Shown here piece after piece: positions 23,601 to 31,865 of a stretch of 64,000 nt of DNA. Origin of the DNA: SG8-41 sp035649495 (GTDB taxonomy: Bacteria > Pseudomonadota > Gammaproteobacteria > Burkholderiales > SG8-41); assembly GCA_035649495.1 (NCBI GenBank), contig DASRJL010000054.1:1-64000 (forward strand), read 5' to 3'. Made by a program: the position numbers and the translations under genes. Positions within the stretch are counted from its first letter, which is position 1, and each line of letters starts with the position of its first letter. Below the pieces are notes generated by a model. The model was not told the origin of the DNA. It saw only the letters and a program-made list of their open reading frames with translations, and made no database searches.

Positions 23601-26200
23601 TGCCTGCTTTCCGAAGTGATGTTCCGCGTTTCGCCGTCATTGCGCGCGAACACCCCGGACGAGAAAATCCGCGCGCGCTCCTCGCGGATTTTCTCGAAGA
23701 GGTGGTCGGCGATCAACTGGTGCCCGTACGTGCTGGGATGGTCGTCCCACTCCGCGAGACGGACCCGGGCAATGTTCTTCTCCTTGAACGCGTCGTCCAG
23801 CCGGATTACGATGAAACCGGCCTGTTCGGCGAGCCTGACGGTATCCGCGGTTTCTTCCTCCCACGTTCCGCCGCGGATCTGCGGCAGGAATACCCAGAGC
23901 GCCTGCATGCGCTGACTTCCGGCGCGTTGCGCGATATGGCCGTAGACGTATGACAGAATATCGCGGGCATAGGGCATGAGCCGGCGCTGACCGTCCGCCT
24001 CCGCCATGCCCCTGGTAACCCCCGCCCTGTCGACGATCTCCTGCAGGTGCGGATACGGTATGTCGATTCCTTTGCGCATGACTTCGGCCAGATAGTACAC
24101 CGAGCGCGTCAGCTCACGGCCCGTGGCGACGTACATGATCGCGTTGGGGCGCAGTGTCGCCGCGCGCTCGAAGTTCACCAGCTGTTGCGGCGGTTGATAG
24201 CCCTGCACGCCGTAGTTCAGCAGTTCGTAGCTGGCGAACGGTGCACCTGCGAATTCCCGGTTCAAGCGGTCCTCGAGCAGGGCTTCAAAAGTGGCATCGT
24301 CGGCCACTCCCCATCCCATCACCGATGACGCGCCCAGCACCGCCGCCCGGAAGGTGCCCGGCGCGGGCTGTTCGGGATAGTCCCGGTCGCGCATGCCCCA
24401 GCGGTTGGTGGTGATCGAGCCGTACGTCGTGGTGTAGACGAACGAAGGAATCATTTCCGTCTGGGCGAAGCCGCCGACGAAGCGCTTGAGGCCGGCTCCT
24501 TGATTGTCCAGCCAGTTCTTCGGCCGCTTGGCGTAGGTTTCCCAGAGCTGCGAATTGAACCGGTTGACGTCGGTCAGCCCTTCGTAATATCCCCGCTCCA
24601 GCTTGGCGGCATCCAGGCGGCTCAATGAGCCATGACGCAGGGAGTGCACGATAGTCGAGACCTGCGCGCCGAAGCGCGAAAACACGGATTCGACACTGAG
24701 CCCGATCAGCAGCACCGCGAGCACGAAGGTGATCGCCCGATCGCGCAACAACGCGCGGTTGGCGGCAAAGGGGTCGGTCTCGGTCTCCGCTTTCGTGCGC
24801 GGAACGTTTCCCAGGAATATCACAATCAGCGCGACGAGCGGCCACAGGAACGCAGCCAGGGTGTAATCGCCGGACAGCGCCGACCACAGCGCCACCCAGT
24901 CTTCCACCTTCTCGGATGTCCAGAACGACCACAGCACGCAGATGAACCAGAACATCGCGTAACTCTTCAGCGTCAGCAACCCGACGGTGCGCCAGCTGAA
25001 CCTGGGCTTGCCGAGGGTGCGCCTGCGGTTGTGCTTGATCTCGTATATAGAGTTGGCGGCGACAAGGACGCCGAGAATGGCCCAGAACAGCATGTCCTGG
25101 AGCACGAACAGGCTGGTGCCGCGGATCCAGAACCACTGGTACGCGTGCAGGACCCACGTCAGCAGGAACACCCAGAGCGTCGCGAGGACGATGGCCGTAT
25201 TGGCCCCGAACCGCTTCAGCTTGAACACTGCCGGGTAGTAGAACACCTTCTGCATGAAGTCCTTCCAGTAGATATTGATGCGGCGCCAGAGGTCGCTGAA
25301 GCTCGCCGCGAGCAGGTAGCGATTGTGCGTCTCCGGCAGCCGGAAGCCGAACAGGTAGAGCATGCCCACGATCAGGTGGAACATGCCGGATACCTTCAGG
25401 TAGAGCATGAAATTCGCCACCAGGTACTGCATCAGCAGCGCCGGCGACGTGACTTCGGCGGGCGCCAGGGTGAGATGGTAGTAGATCAGGCGATACAGGA
25501 GCAGGTGGATGATACCGCGCACCATCCAGTCGATGCCGATCTGATAGATCCGCTGGGCACGGTCGTCATAGTAGTTACGCCGGAAAGCGTTGTAGTCCAC
25601 CACCGGGAACAGGGGAAAGGCGGCGTTCGGCAGCATGAAGAAGTAAGCAACCGTGCGTGCCGGCGTCGCTGGCGTCTTGTCGTGCTGCAGGTCGTAGAGG
25701 TAGATGATGAGGCGGAACATGAACATCGAGCCCAGTATCGGCCAGATGGCTTCGCTCCACGGACTCGGGATATCTCCCGTGCGCTGGGCAGCCAGCACGC
25801 CGCCCGCCACGAGCAGCAGGCCGGCGCGCAAGGCGAACGAGAGCGGAAGGTGGCAGATGCCGATCAGGACGGCTCCGATCGCCACCATCCAGGCGAGGCT
25901 GATGGCGCCGAGGACTATTCCCGTGGCGGCGAGGCTCAGCACGGCGAAGAAGGGCAACCGGTATCGCAGCGGCAGAAAGGCGTGGATAGCGAAGCCGGCG
26001 AAGGCGAGTTGTGCGAGCCACCGGAACCCGGCATTCTCGATCTGGTACTGGCGCAGTAACAGGAGCACCAGCAGGAGTTGAACCGCGATCAGGGCAAAGT
26101 CACGCCGCCCGATGCGTCCGTCGTGGTTGGTCGGGGCAACTCTGCCCGCTCGAGCGGGATTTAGGGATTGCCCCATGGGAGAAATTCTGGTGGAGTCCAT
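23597..26200 (-). CDS. MBOAT O-acyltransferase fused to an SGNH-like domain
   Basis: About 867 residues. The first two thirds are multi-pass membrane helices with MBOAT marks: FSDLWRRINIYWKDF near 300, like the WRRWH signature, and the conserved histidine in WVLHAYQWFW near 350. After a last helix near 530, the periplasmic C-terminus (about 600-860) looks like an SGNH/GDSL-type domain. That domain has VLGASSVMGWGV near 623, a middle NYGVQGYQPPQQ, and EWDDHPSTYGH near 817 giving the Asp-x-x-His pair. MBOAT proteins such as AlgI and DltB move acyl groups across the membrane onto polymers. The fused SGNH domain may be the transferase partner, as AlgX/AlgJ are. Start is uncertain (26176, 26200 or 26251). 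Confidence 0.85.
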   Translation of the reverse strand: MDSTRISPMGQSLNPARAGRVAPTNHDGRIGRRDFALIAVQLLLVLLLLRQYQIENAGFRWLAQLAFAGFAIHAFLPLRYRLPFFAVLSLAATGIVLGAISLAWMVAIGAVLIGICHLPLSFALRAGLLLVAGGVLAAQRTGDIPSPWSEAIWPILGSMFMFRLIIYLYDLQHDKTPATPARTVAYFFMLPNAAFPLFPVVDYNAFRRNYYDDRAQRIYQIGIDWMVRGIIHLLLYRLIYYHLTLAPAEVTSPALLMQYLVANFMLYLKVSGMFHLIVGMLYLFGFRLPETHNRYLLAASFSDLWRRINIYWKDFMQKVFYYPAVFKLKRFGANTAIVLATLWVFLLTWVLHAYQWFWIRGTSLFVLQDMLFWAILGVLVAANSIYEIKHNRRRTLGKPRFSWRTVGLLTLKSYAMFWFICVLWSFWTSEKVEDWVALWSALSGDYTLAAFLWPLVALIVIFLGNVPRTKAETETDPFAANRALLRDRAITFVLAVLLIGLSVESVFSRFGAQVSTIVHSLRHGSLSRLDAAKLERGYYEGLTDVNRFNSQLWETYAKRPKNWLDNQGAGLKRFVGGFAQTEMIPSFVYTTTYGSITTNRWGMRDRDYPEQPAPGTFRAAVLGASSVMGWGVADDATFEALLEDRLNREFAGAPFASYELLNYGVQGYQPPQQLVNFERAATLRPNAIMYVATGRELTRSVYYLAEVMRKGIDIPYPHLQEIVDRAGVTRGMAEADGQRRLMPYARDILSYVYGHIAQRAGSQRMQALWVFLPQIRGGTWEEETADTVRLAEQAGFIVIRLDDAFKEKNIARVRLAEWDDHPSTYGHQLIADHLFEKIREERARIFSSGVFARNDGETRNITSESRQ

Positions 26201-26320
26201 CGACAAAAGCTCAAGAGTAGCAGACGTCGCGCGACGCGGCGTTATATCCATCAGCGTAAACTTAAGGAAATATGTCACGGCGTCGACGGACTCGCATGCC
26301 GCTGCGTCGAATGTCTCGAT

Positions 26321-26326
26321 TATAAT
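26321..26326 (+). promoter_or_regulatory. Candidate -10 element TATAAT before the adenylating ligase
   Basis: A perfect TATAAT, rare in this high-GC sequence, sits 24 bases before the ligase ATG at 26351. A clear -35 at 16-18 bp is not seen. The divergent MBOAT gene must have its own promoter in the same 150-bp interval. This suggests a sigma-70 promoter for this unit, unlike the sigma-54 promoters nearby. Confidence 0.4.
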
Positions 26327-26350
26327 ACGTCGCCGGGAGCCGCATGACGC

Positions 26351-27913
26351 ATGACAACCGCGCTTCACGAGTACTTTATCGATGCCTGCGCGTGCTACCC
26401 GGAGCGAACCGCGGTGATCGAGCCAGGGCATGGACACGTATCCTATCGCGCCCTCGCCGATCTTTCGGACCGCGTGCGCGACCACCTCCGCTCCCTGGGA
26501 GTCAGCGGCGGAGACCGCGTCGGGATCTACCTGCACAAGTCAGTCGACGCGGTAGCGGCGATCTACGGAATTCTCAAGGCGGGGGCGGCATACGTTCCGG
26601 TCGATCCGGGCGCGCCGCCCGCCCGGTGCGCGTATATCCTCCACAATTGCGGGGTCAAGGCCCTTATCGTGGAGGGGAGGTTCCTGGCCAGGCTGCAGAC
26701 AGAGTTCGCGGCGCTCGGGCCGCTACCCAAGCTGCTGGCGCTCGACGGCACGGGCGCCGGCGCGCCGCTCAGGAAGGCGCTCGATGCCGCAGAGCCCGTG
26801 ACACGGCATCCATACGACGAGGCCGCGGCGGAAGCGCACCCGCAGGACCTTGCATACATTCTCTACACGTCGGGCTCCACCGGACGGCCCAAGGGCGTCA
26901 TGCTCTCGCACGAGAACGCGGTGAGCTTCGTGGACTGGTGCTCGGAGGTGTTCCAGCCCGCGCCCGAAGATGTGTTTTCCTCGCACGCACCGTTTCACTT
27001 CGACCTCTCGATCCTGGACATCCACGTCGCGTTGAAGCATGGCGCGTCCCTGGTGCTCGTGGGCGAGGATATCGGCAAGGATCCGCAGCGTCTCGCTGCT
27101 CTCATCGCGGAACAGAAGATTTCGATCTGGTACTCGGCGCCCTCGATCCTCGCCCTGCTTGCCCAGTTCGGCAATCTGTCGCGGCACGACTATTCGCGCC
27201 TGCGCCTGGTGCTGTTCGCGGGCGAGGTGTTTGCGGTGAAGCACCTGCGCTCGCTCGCGTCGCTTCTGCCCGGGCCGCGCTATTTCAATCTCTACGGTCC
27301 GACCGAGACCAACGTCTGCACGTTCCACGAGGTGCCGAGGCCCATTCCGGACGAGCGCACCACGCCGTATCCCATTGGCGCGTGCTGCTCCCACCTTGCT
27401 TGCAGGGTCGTGGACGGGAACGGGAACAGCGTGTCCCCGGGTGAAGAGGGTGAGCTGTGCGTGAGCGGGCGCGGCGTCATGCAGGGGTACTGGGCGTTGC
27501 CCGAGCAGACTGCGGGCGCGTTTCTGGTCGACGCGGCGGGCACCCGCTGGTACCGGACGGGCGACATCGTCGTCGAGTCGCCGCCGGGCGAATACGTCTA
27601 TCGCGGACGGCGCGACCGCATGATCAAACGGCGGGGCTACCGCGTGGAGCTGGGCGAGATCGAGGCGGGGCTGTATCGCCATGCATCCATCAAGGAAGCC
27701 GCGGTGCTCGCTTTTCCGAACGAGGAGGGCGTGGAAGTCGTAGCGCATCTCAGCTGTCGTGAGTCGAAGCGGCCGTCGCTCGTCGAGATGAAAGGATTCT
27801 GCGCCGGGCACCTTCCCCTTTACATGATCCCCGACCGCTTCGTCTGGCACGACGCGCTGCCCAAGACTTCGACGGATAAGATCGACTACCAGCAACTGAA
27901 GGCGCTGCGCTGA
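26351..27913 (+). CDS. Aminoacyl/acyl-AMP ligase of the PltF/DltA type
   Basis: 520 residues of stand-alone adenylation domain: YILYTSGSTGRPKGVMLS near 170, SHAPFHFDLSILD near 215, NLYGPTETNVCT near 313, YRTGD near 400, and the C-terminal lysine in KTSTDKIDY near 511. The FDLS and GPTETNVCT motifs are characteristic of NRPS-like domains that load amino acids, as in prolyl-AMP ligases PltF/RedM and D-alanine ligase DltA. It is followed directly by a PltE-like dehydrogenase (TGATG overlap) and lies opposite the carrier protein and MBOAT. I infer that it loads an amino acid, perhaps proline, onto the carrier at 23349. The substrate cannot be proven from sequence. Confidence 0.82.
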   Translation: MTTALHEYFIDACACYPERTAVIEPGHGHVSYRALADLSDRVRDHLRSLGVSGGDRVGIYLHKSVDAVAAIYGILKAGAAYVPVDPGAPPARCAYILHNCGVKALIVEGRFLARLQTEFAALGPLPKLLALDGTGAGAPLRKALDAAEPVTRHPYDEAAAEAHPQDLAYILYTSGSTGRPKGVMLSHENAVSFVDWCSEVFQPAPEDVFSSHAPFHFDLSILDIHVALKHGASLVLVGEDIGKDPQRLAALIAEQKISIWYSAPSILALLAQFGNLSRHDYSRLRLVLFAGEVFAVKHLRSLASLLPGPRYFNLYGPTETNVCTFHEVPRPIPDERTTPYPIGACCSHLACRVVDGNGNSVSPGEEGELCVSGRGVMQGYWALPEQTAGAFLVDAAGTRWYRTGDIVVESPPGEYVYRGRRDRMIKRRGYRVELGEIEAGLYRHASIKEAAVLAFPNEEGVEVVAHLSCRESKRPSLVEMKGFCAGHLPLYMIPDRFVWHDALPKTSTDKIDYQQLKALR

Positions 27914-29061
27914 TGGATTTCACTCTGACCAGCGAGCAGAGATTGCTGCGGGACACCATCGTCAAATTCGCCGGCGCCGAGTTGAACAACGACCTGATCC
28001 AGCGCGATCGCGCGCAGACGTTCTCGCGCGAGCTGTGGCGCCGCTGCGCCGCGGTCGGCCTCCCCGGGCTGCCGGTGCCGGAGGAATTCGGAGGCGCCAA
28101 TGCCGACCCGCTTACCTGCGCGATAGCTCTCGAGGCGCTCGGCTACGGCTGCCGTGACGGCGGACTGGTGTTCTCCCTCTGCGCGCACCTGCTCGCCTGC
28201 GTCGTGCCGGTCTGGCAGCACGGCAGCGACGAACAGAAACGTCGCTATCTCACGGGATTGTGCGACGGCACGTTGATCGGGGCGCATGCGATTACCGAGC
28301 CGGGCTCCGGCTCGGACACATTCGCGATGCGATTGCGCGCGGAGAAGACCGACGGCGGCTGGCGGCTTTCCGGCAGCAAGACTTTCATATCTAATGGGCC
28401 GGTGGCGGACGTGGTCGTCGTATTCGCGGTCACAGATCCTGGCAAGGGCTTTCACGGCGGGATCACTGCTTTTCTGGTGGAGCGCGGCACGATCGGCTTC
28501 TCGGTGGGCCAGAAGTTCGACAAGATGGGGCTGCGCACGTCACCCGTCGGAGAGTTGGTGTTTGAGGATGCGCAGGTTCCGGAAGGCGCGGTGCTCGGAT
28601 CCGTCGGCGGTGGAGCGGGCGTATTCGGCACCGCCATGGAGTGGGAACGCTCGTTGCTCGTCGCCGCGCACGTCGGCACGATCGAGCGGCTCCTTGAGAC
28701 ATCGATCACTTATGCCCGGACGCGCTCCCAGTTCGGTCAGGTCATTGGAAAGTTCCAGGCGGTGGCGCACAAGATCGCCGACATGAAGGTTCAGCTCGAG
28801 GCGGCCAGGTTGCTGGTCTATCGCACTGCCTCGAGGCTGACCGCGTCCCGATCCGTTTCACTCGATGCGGCTATCACCAAGCTGTTCGTCAGCGAATCGC
28901 TGGTCAGAACAGCACTCGATGCGGTGCAACTGCACGGCGGCTATGGTTTCATGGAGGAATACGAAGTGGAGCGGGCGTTGCGGGATGCCGTAGGCTCCAC
29001 CCTCTATTCGGGCACCAGCGAGATGCAGCGGAACATCATCGCACGTTGGCTGGGGTTGTGA
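27913..29061 (+). CDS. Acyl-CoA dehydrogenase family protein, PltE-like
   Basis: 382 residues of acyl-CoA dehydrogenase fold (AITEPGSGSD near 120, RSQFGQVIGKFQAV near 275, YSGTSEMQRNIIA near 365). The usual short-chain catalytic Glu position (Y-x-G) holds Ser366. A Glu occurs instead in MEWERSL (E245), the helix-G position used by isovaleryl-CoA dehydrogenase and by carrier-bound prolyl oxidases such as PltE. The sequence resembles PltE in several stretches (GLVF, ITEP, WER, SGTS). With the upstream ligase and the carrier protein it would oxidise a carrier-bound aminoacyl group. Prolyl-to-pyrrolyl conversion is the precedent, but another substrate is possible. Confidence 0.8.
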   Translation: MDFTLTSEQRLLRDTIVKFAGAELNNDLIQRDRAQTFSRELWRRCAAVGLPGLPVPEEFGGANADPLTCAIALEALGYGCRDGGLVFSLCAHLLACVVPVWQHGSDEQKRRYLTGLCDGTLIGAHAITEPGSGSDTFAMRLRAEKTDGGWRLSGSKTFISNGPVADVVVVFAVTDPGKGFHGGITAFLVERGTIGFSVGQKFDKMGLRTSPVGELVFEDAQVPEGAVLGSVGGGAGVFGTAMEWERSLLVAAHVGTIERLLETSITYARTRSQFGQVIGKFQAVAHKIADMKVQLEAARLLVYRTASRLTASRSVSLDAAITKLFVSESLVRTALDAVQLHGGYGFMEEYEVERALRDAVGSTLYSGTSEMQRNIIARWLGL

Positions 29062-29164
29062 AGTTGCGCGCGACGCCCCGGACACGCTCCCGCCGGTCAG
29101 GTTGCGCGGGCGGAACCACGCAAGGCGCTGTAAACGTGGAAAGTTTCACGAGCGGCGTTTGACT

Positions 29165-29179
29165 CGGTACGGGTGTTGC
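29165..29179 (+). promoter_or_regulatory. Candidate sigma-54 promoter before the mannose-1-phosphate guanylyltransferase
   Basis: CGGTACGGGTGTTGC keeps GG at -24 and a full TTGC at -12 with the right spacing, mismatching the consensus at two positions. A sigma-70 pair (TTGACT, 17 bp, TACCCT at 29159-29187) overlaps it, so either reading or both may be true. Start of translation is at 29217. Confidence 0.4.
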
Positions 29180-29216
29180 CCTACCCTAGACCCCCTACTT
29201 ATCCGACAGGATTCCG

Positions 29217-30695
29217 ATGGATACCCCCGAGACGCGCGTGGCGGAAAGATCGCTGTCGGCACCGGAGGGTCGCCGTTACGCCATCGTGCTTGCAGGCGGC
29301 TCAGGGACGCGGCTGTGGCCCTTGTCCCGGGCGACGATGCCGAAGCAACTGCTTGTCCTGAACGGCGCTGAAACCCTGCTGCAGGAAACCGCGCGCAGGG
29401 TGATGCCGATGGTGGATCCCGCGCGCGTGCTCACGGTTACGCATGCCGACCACCGGTTCGAGGTGACCGGCCAGCTGCATGCGGTGGACCCACGCCTCGC
29501 ATCGGGCGTGCTGGCGGAACCGGTTGCGCGAAACACGCTGCCGGCGATTTCCTGGGCTGTCGCCCGCATTGCCCGCGAGCAGCCGGATGCGCTGATCGGC
29601 GTCTTCTCTTCCGACCACGCGGTGGCGGACGGCGCCGCCTTTCTTTCCGCATGGCAGGTCGCGGAGGAAGCGGCCGAGGCCGGATATATCGCGCTCTTCG
29701 GAATGCAGCCCACGGGGCCTGCCACCGGTTTTGGCTACATCGAGGGTGGCGCGCCGCTGCAGGCGGCCGGCCCGGGCAGCGGGCGGAGGCGGCAGGCGGC
29801 GCTCACGGTGTCGCGTTTTGTCGAGAAGCCCAGCCTCGAAAAAGCGCGCGAGTTCCTCCAGCGCGGCAACTATTTCTGGAACGGCGGCATGTTCGTGTTC
29901 CGCGCGGACCGCTTCCTGGCGACACTCGAGCGCGCCCAGCCTGCGCTGTCCGCCGCGCTCCCGGCCCTCGCGGCGGGTGACCGGCTCGCCCCCGTCGAAT
30001 CGTACCGCGACTTGCCCGATACGTCGATCGACTATGGCGTGCTGGAGCATGCGGACAACGTCGCGGTGGTACCCGTCGAAATGGGGTGGAGCGATCTCGG
30101 GGGCTGGGATTCTCTTTACCAGCAGCGCGCTAAGGACGGCGACGGCAACGTGATGCAGGGCGACGTGGTGGCGGTCGGCAGCCGCAACAACCTGCTGTGG
30201 AGCGACCACGGAACCGTGGCGACGCTCGGCGTGGAGAACATGGCGGTCGTTCAGACGCGGGACGCGACGCTGGTGTGTCCGCGGGATCAGACCGCGGACC
30301 TGAAGAACCTGGTGACCCGGCTGAAGGTGAAGCACCGCCACCTGACCGAGACGCACCTGACGGTCGCGCGCCCGTGGGGCAGCTATACCACCCTGGAAGA
30401 GGGGCACCGCTACAAGATCAAGCGCATCGTGGTCAACCCCGGCGCCAAGCTCTCCATGCAGATGCACCACCACCGCTCCGAGCACTGGGTAGTGATCGCC
30501 GGAACAGCGCGCGTAGTCAACGGTGAGCAGGAGATGTTTCTCGAGGAGAACCAGTCGACCTACATTCCCAAAACGCATCGTCACCGCCTCGAAAATCCCG
30601 GAAAAATTCCACTGCAGATCATAGAGATACAGACGGGCGCTTACCTCGAGGAAGACGATATCGTGCGCTTCGGGGATATCTATGGCCGGACCTGA
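29217..30695 (+). CDS. manC: Mannose-1-phosphate guanylyltransferase / mannose-6-phosphate isomerase
   Basis: The 492-residue bifunctional enzyme makes GDP-mannose. The pyrophosphorylase motif GGSGTRLWPLSR is near residue 24, with FVEKP near 200, and the C-terminal cupin-type isomerase domain has QMHHHRSEHWVV near 415. This is the AlgA/ManC/XanB type. GDP-mannose made here feeds Gmd and Fcl encoded downstream on the other strand for GDP-fucose. The ATG follows ACAGGA at good spacing. Confidence 0.93.
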   Translation: MDTPETRVAERSLSAPEGRRYAIVLAGGSGTRLWPLSRATMPKQLLVLNGAETLLQETARRVMPMVDPARVLTVTHADHRFEVTGQLHAVDPRLASGVLAEPVARNTLPAISWAVARIAREQPDALIGVFSSDHAVADGAAFLSAWQVAEEAAEAGYIALFGMQPTGPATGFGYIEGGAPLQAAGPGSGRRRQAALTVSRFVEKPSLEKAREFLQRGNYFWNGGMFVFRADRFLATLERAQPALSAALPALAAGDRLAPVESYRDLPDTSIDYGVLEHADNVAVVPVEMGWSDLGGWDSLYQQRAKDGDGNVMQGDVVAVGSRNNLLWSDHGTVATLGVENMAVVQTRDATLVCPRDQTADLKNLVTRLKVKHRHLTETHLTVARPWGSYTTLEEGHRYKIKRIVVNPGAKLSMQMHHHRSEHWVVIAGTARVVNGEQEMFLEENQSTYIPKTHRHRLENPGKIPLQIIEIQTGAYLEEDDIVRFGDIYGRT

Positions 30696-30813
30696 CTGCC
30701 GAGTATTCGACACACCGTCGTGAAACAGGCGTAGTGGGCAGCTCCAGGCCGCGTCGTCCTGGCAGAACATCTTTTAAATCAAACCCCTTTTCTGCACTCG
30801 GCGTTCTTCATAC

Positions 30814-30828
30814 TGGTGCGGAACTTGC
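30814..30828 (+). promoter_or_regulatory. Sigma-54 promoter before the lytic transglycosylase
   Basis: TGGTGCGGAACTTGC matches the -24/-12 consensus at TGG, C6 and TTGC. It shares the GGAACTTGC core with the promoter at 43892-43906. The transcript would start near 30840, about 26 bases before the ATG at 30866. Confidence 0.6.
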
Positions 30829-30865
30829 TTGCTGGCTGCGGGGATAGACAAGCGTCCGGGGGACG

Positions 30866-31768
30866 ATGAGACGACATGCAGCAATTGGGGTGGCGCTCGC
30901 GTTGTGGGCTTGCCTGGCAGGAGCCCAATCGACCGAGTGGAGCGCCCAACTCGCGGCGCTGGAGACCGCCGCGACGCAGGGCGACGCCCAGGCGATGACC
31001 CAGCTCGCGCAGCGGTACGAGCACGCCGAGGGCGTGCCCCGGGATTACGAGAAGGCGAACCGGCTCTATTGCAAGGCCGCGCGGGCGGGCTATATCGAGG
31101 CGCAATTCAAGCTCGGGTGGGTGTACGCCAACGGCCGGGGCGTGACGCGCGACGAGATGGCCGCCGGGGCCTTGTTCACTCTGGCCGCGAAGCAGGGGCA
31201 TGACCACGCCTCCCGGCTGCTCCAGTACTTGGAGGCGCAGCCCGAGACGAAGCTGCCGCCGTGCATGTTGCCGGATCCCCCCGCGCTGGAGCAGTTGGCC
31301 GACGGGCCGGCGCGCAACCGTACCGAGATCGAGCAACTGGTGCATCAACTCGCGCCGCACTACGCCGTCGATCCCAAGCTGGTGCTGGCGGTGATGTCGA
31401 CCGAGTCGTCGTTCAACCCCAGGGCGGTGTCGCCCAAGAACGCGCAGGGGCTGATGCAGCTCATACCGGAAACCGCGGAGCGCTTCGGCGTGAAGCAGGC
31501 GTTCAACCCCGCCGAGAACATCAAGGGCGGCCTCGCCTACCTGCGCTGGCTGCTGGCATTTTTCCAGGGTGACGTGTCGCTGGTGCTGGCGGCCTACAAT
31601 GCCGGCGAGCGCGCGGTCGAGAAGTACCGCGGCATCCCGCCTTATGCCGAGACGCGCAACTACGTGAAGAAGATCACGAGCGTGTACCGGAACTCGACGC
31701 ACCCCTTCGACTCCGGTGTCGTCGAGCCTTCGCCCCTCATGGAGAATCTGAGGCGCGCGAAAAAGTAG
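30866..31768 (+). CDS. Lytic transglycosylase with Sel1-like repeats
   Basis: 300 residues with a short Sec signal (about 1-20). Two Sel1/TPR-like repeats follow (DAQAMTQLAQRYEHAEGVPRD, about 40-115), then a Slt-type transglycosylase domain (about 150-280). The catalytic Glu is in STESSFNP near 179 and the family motifs NAQGLMQLIPETA and VLAAYNAGERAVEKY are present. It should cut peptidoglycan in the periplasm, perhaps to make room for an export complex. A sigma-54-like promoter precedes it, placing it in the same regulon as polysaccharide genes. Confidence 0.88.
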   Translation: MRRHAAIGVALALWACLAGAQSTEWSAQLAALETAATQGDAQAMTQLAQRYEHAEGVPRDYEKANRLYCKAARAGYIEAQFKLGWVYANGRGVTRDEMAAGALFTLAAKQGHDHASRLLQYLEAQPETKLPPCMLPDPPALEQLADGPARNRTEIEQLVHQLAPHYAVDPKLVLAVMSTESSFNPRAVSPKNAQGLMQLIPETAERFGVKQAFNPAENIKGGLAYLRWLLAFFQGDVSLVLAAYNAGERAVEKYRGIPPYAETRNYVKKITSVYRNSTHPFDSGVVEPSPLMENLRRAKK

Positions 31769-31865
31769 CACCGGCCCCGGCGCGGTCCGTCTCCGCGGCT
31801 CTTGCGGGCCGGTAATCTCGGCTCTTGTGGCACGCGCTCCCCGAGACTGCGATACTGGGCGTGTC

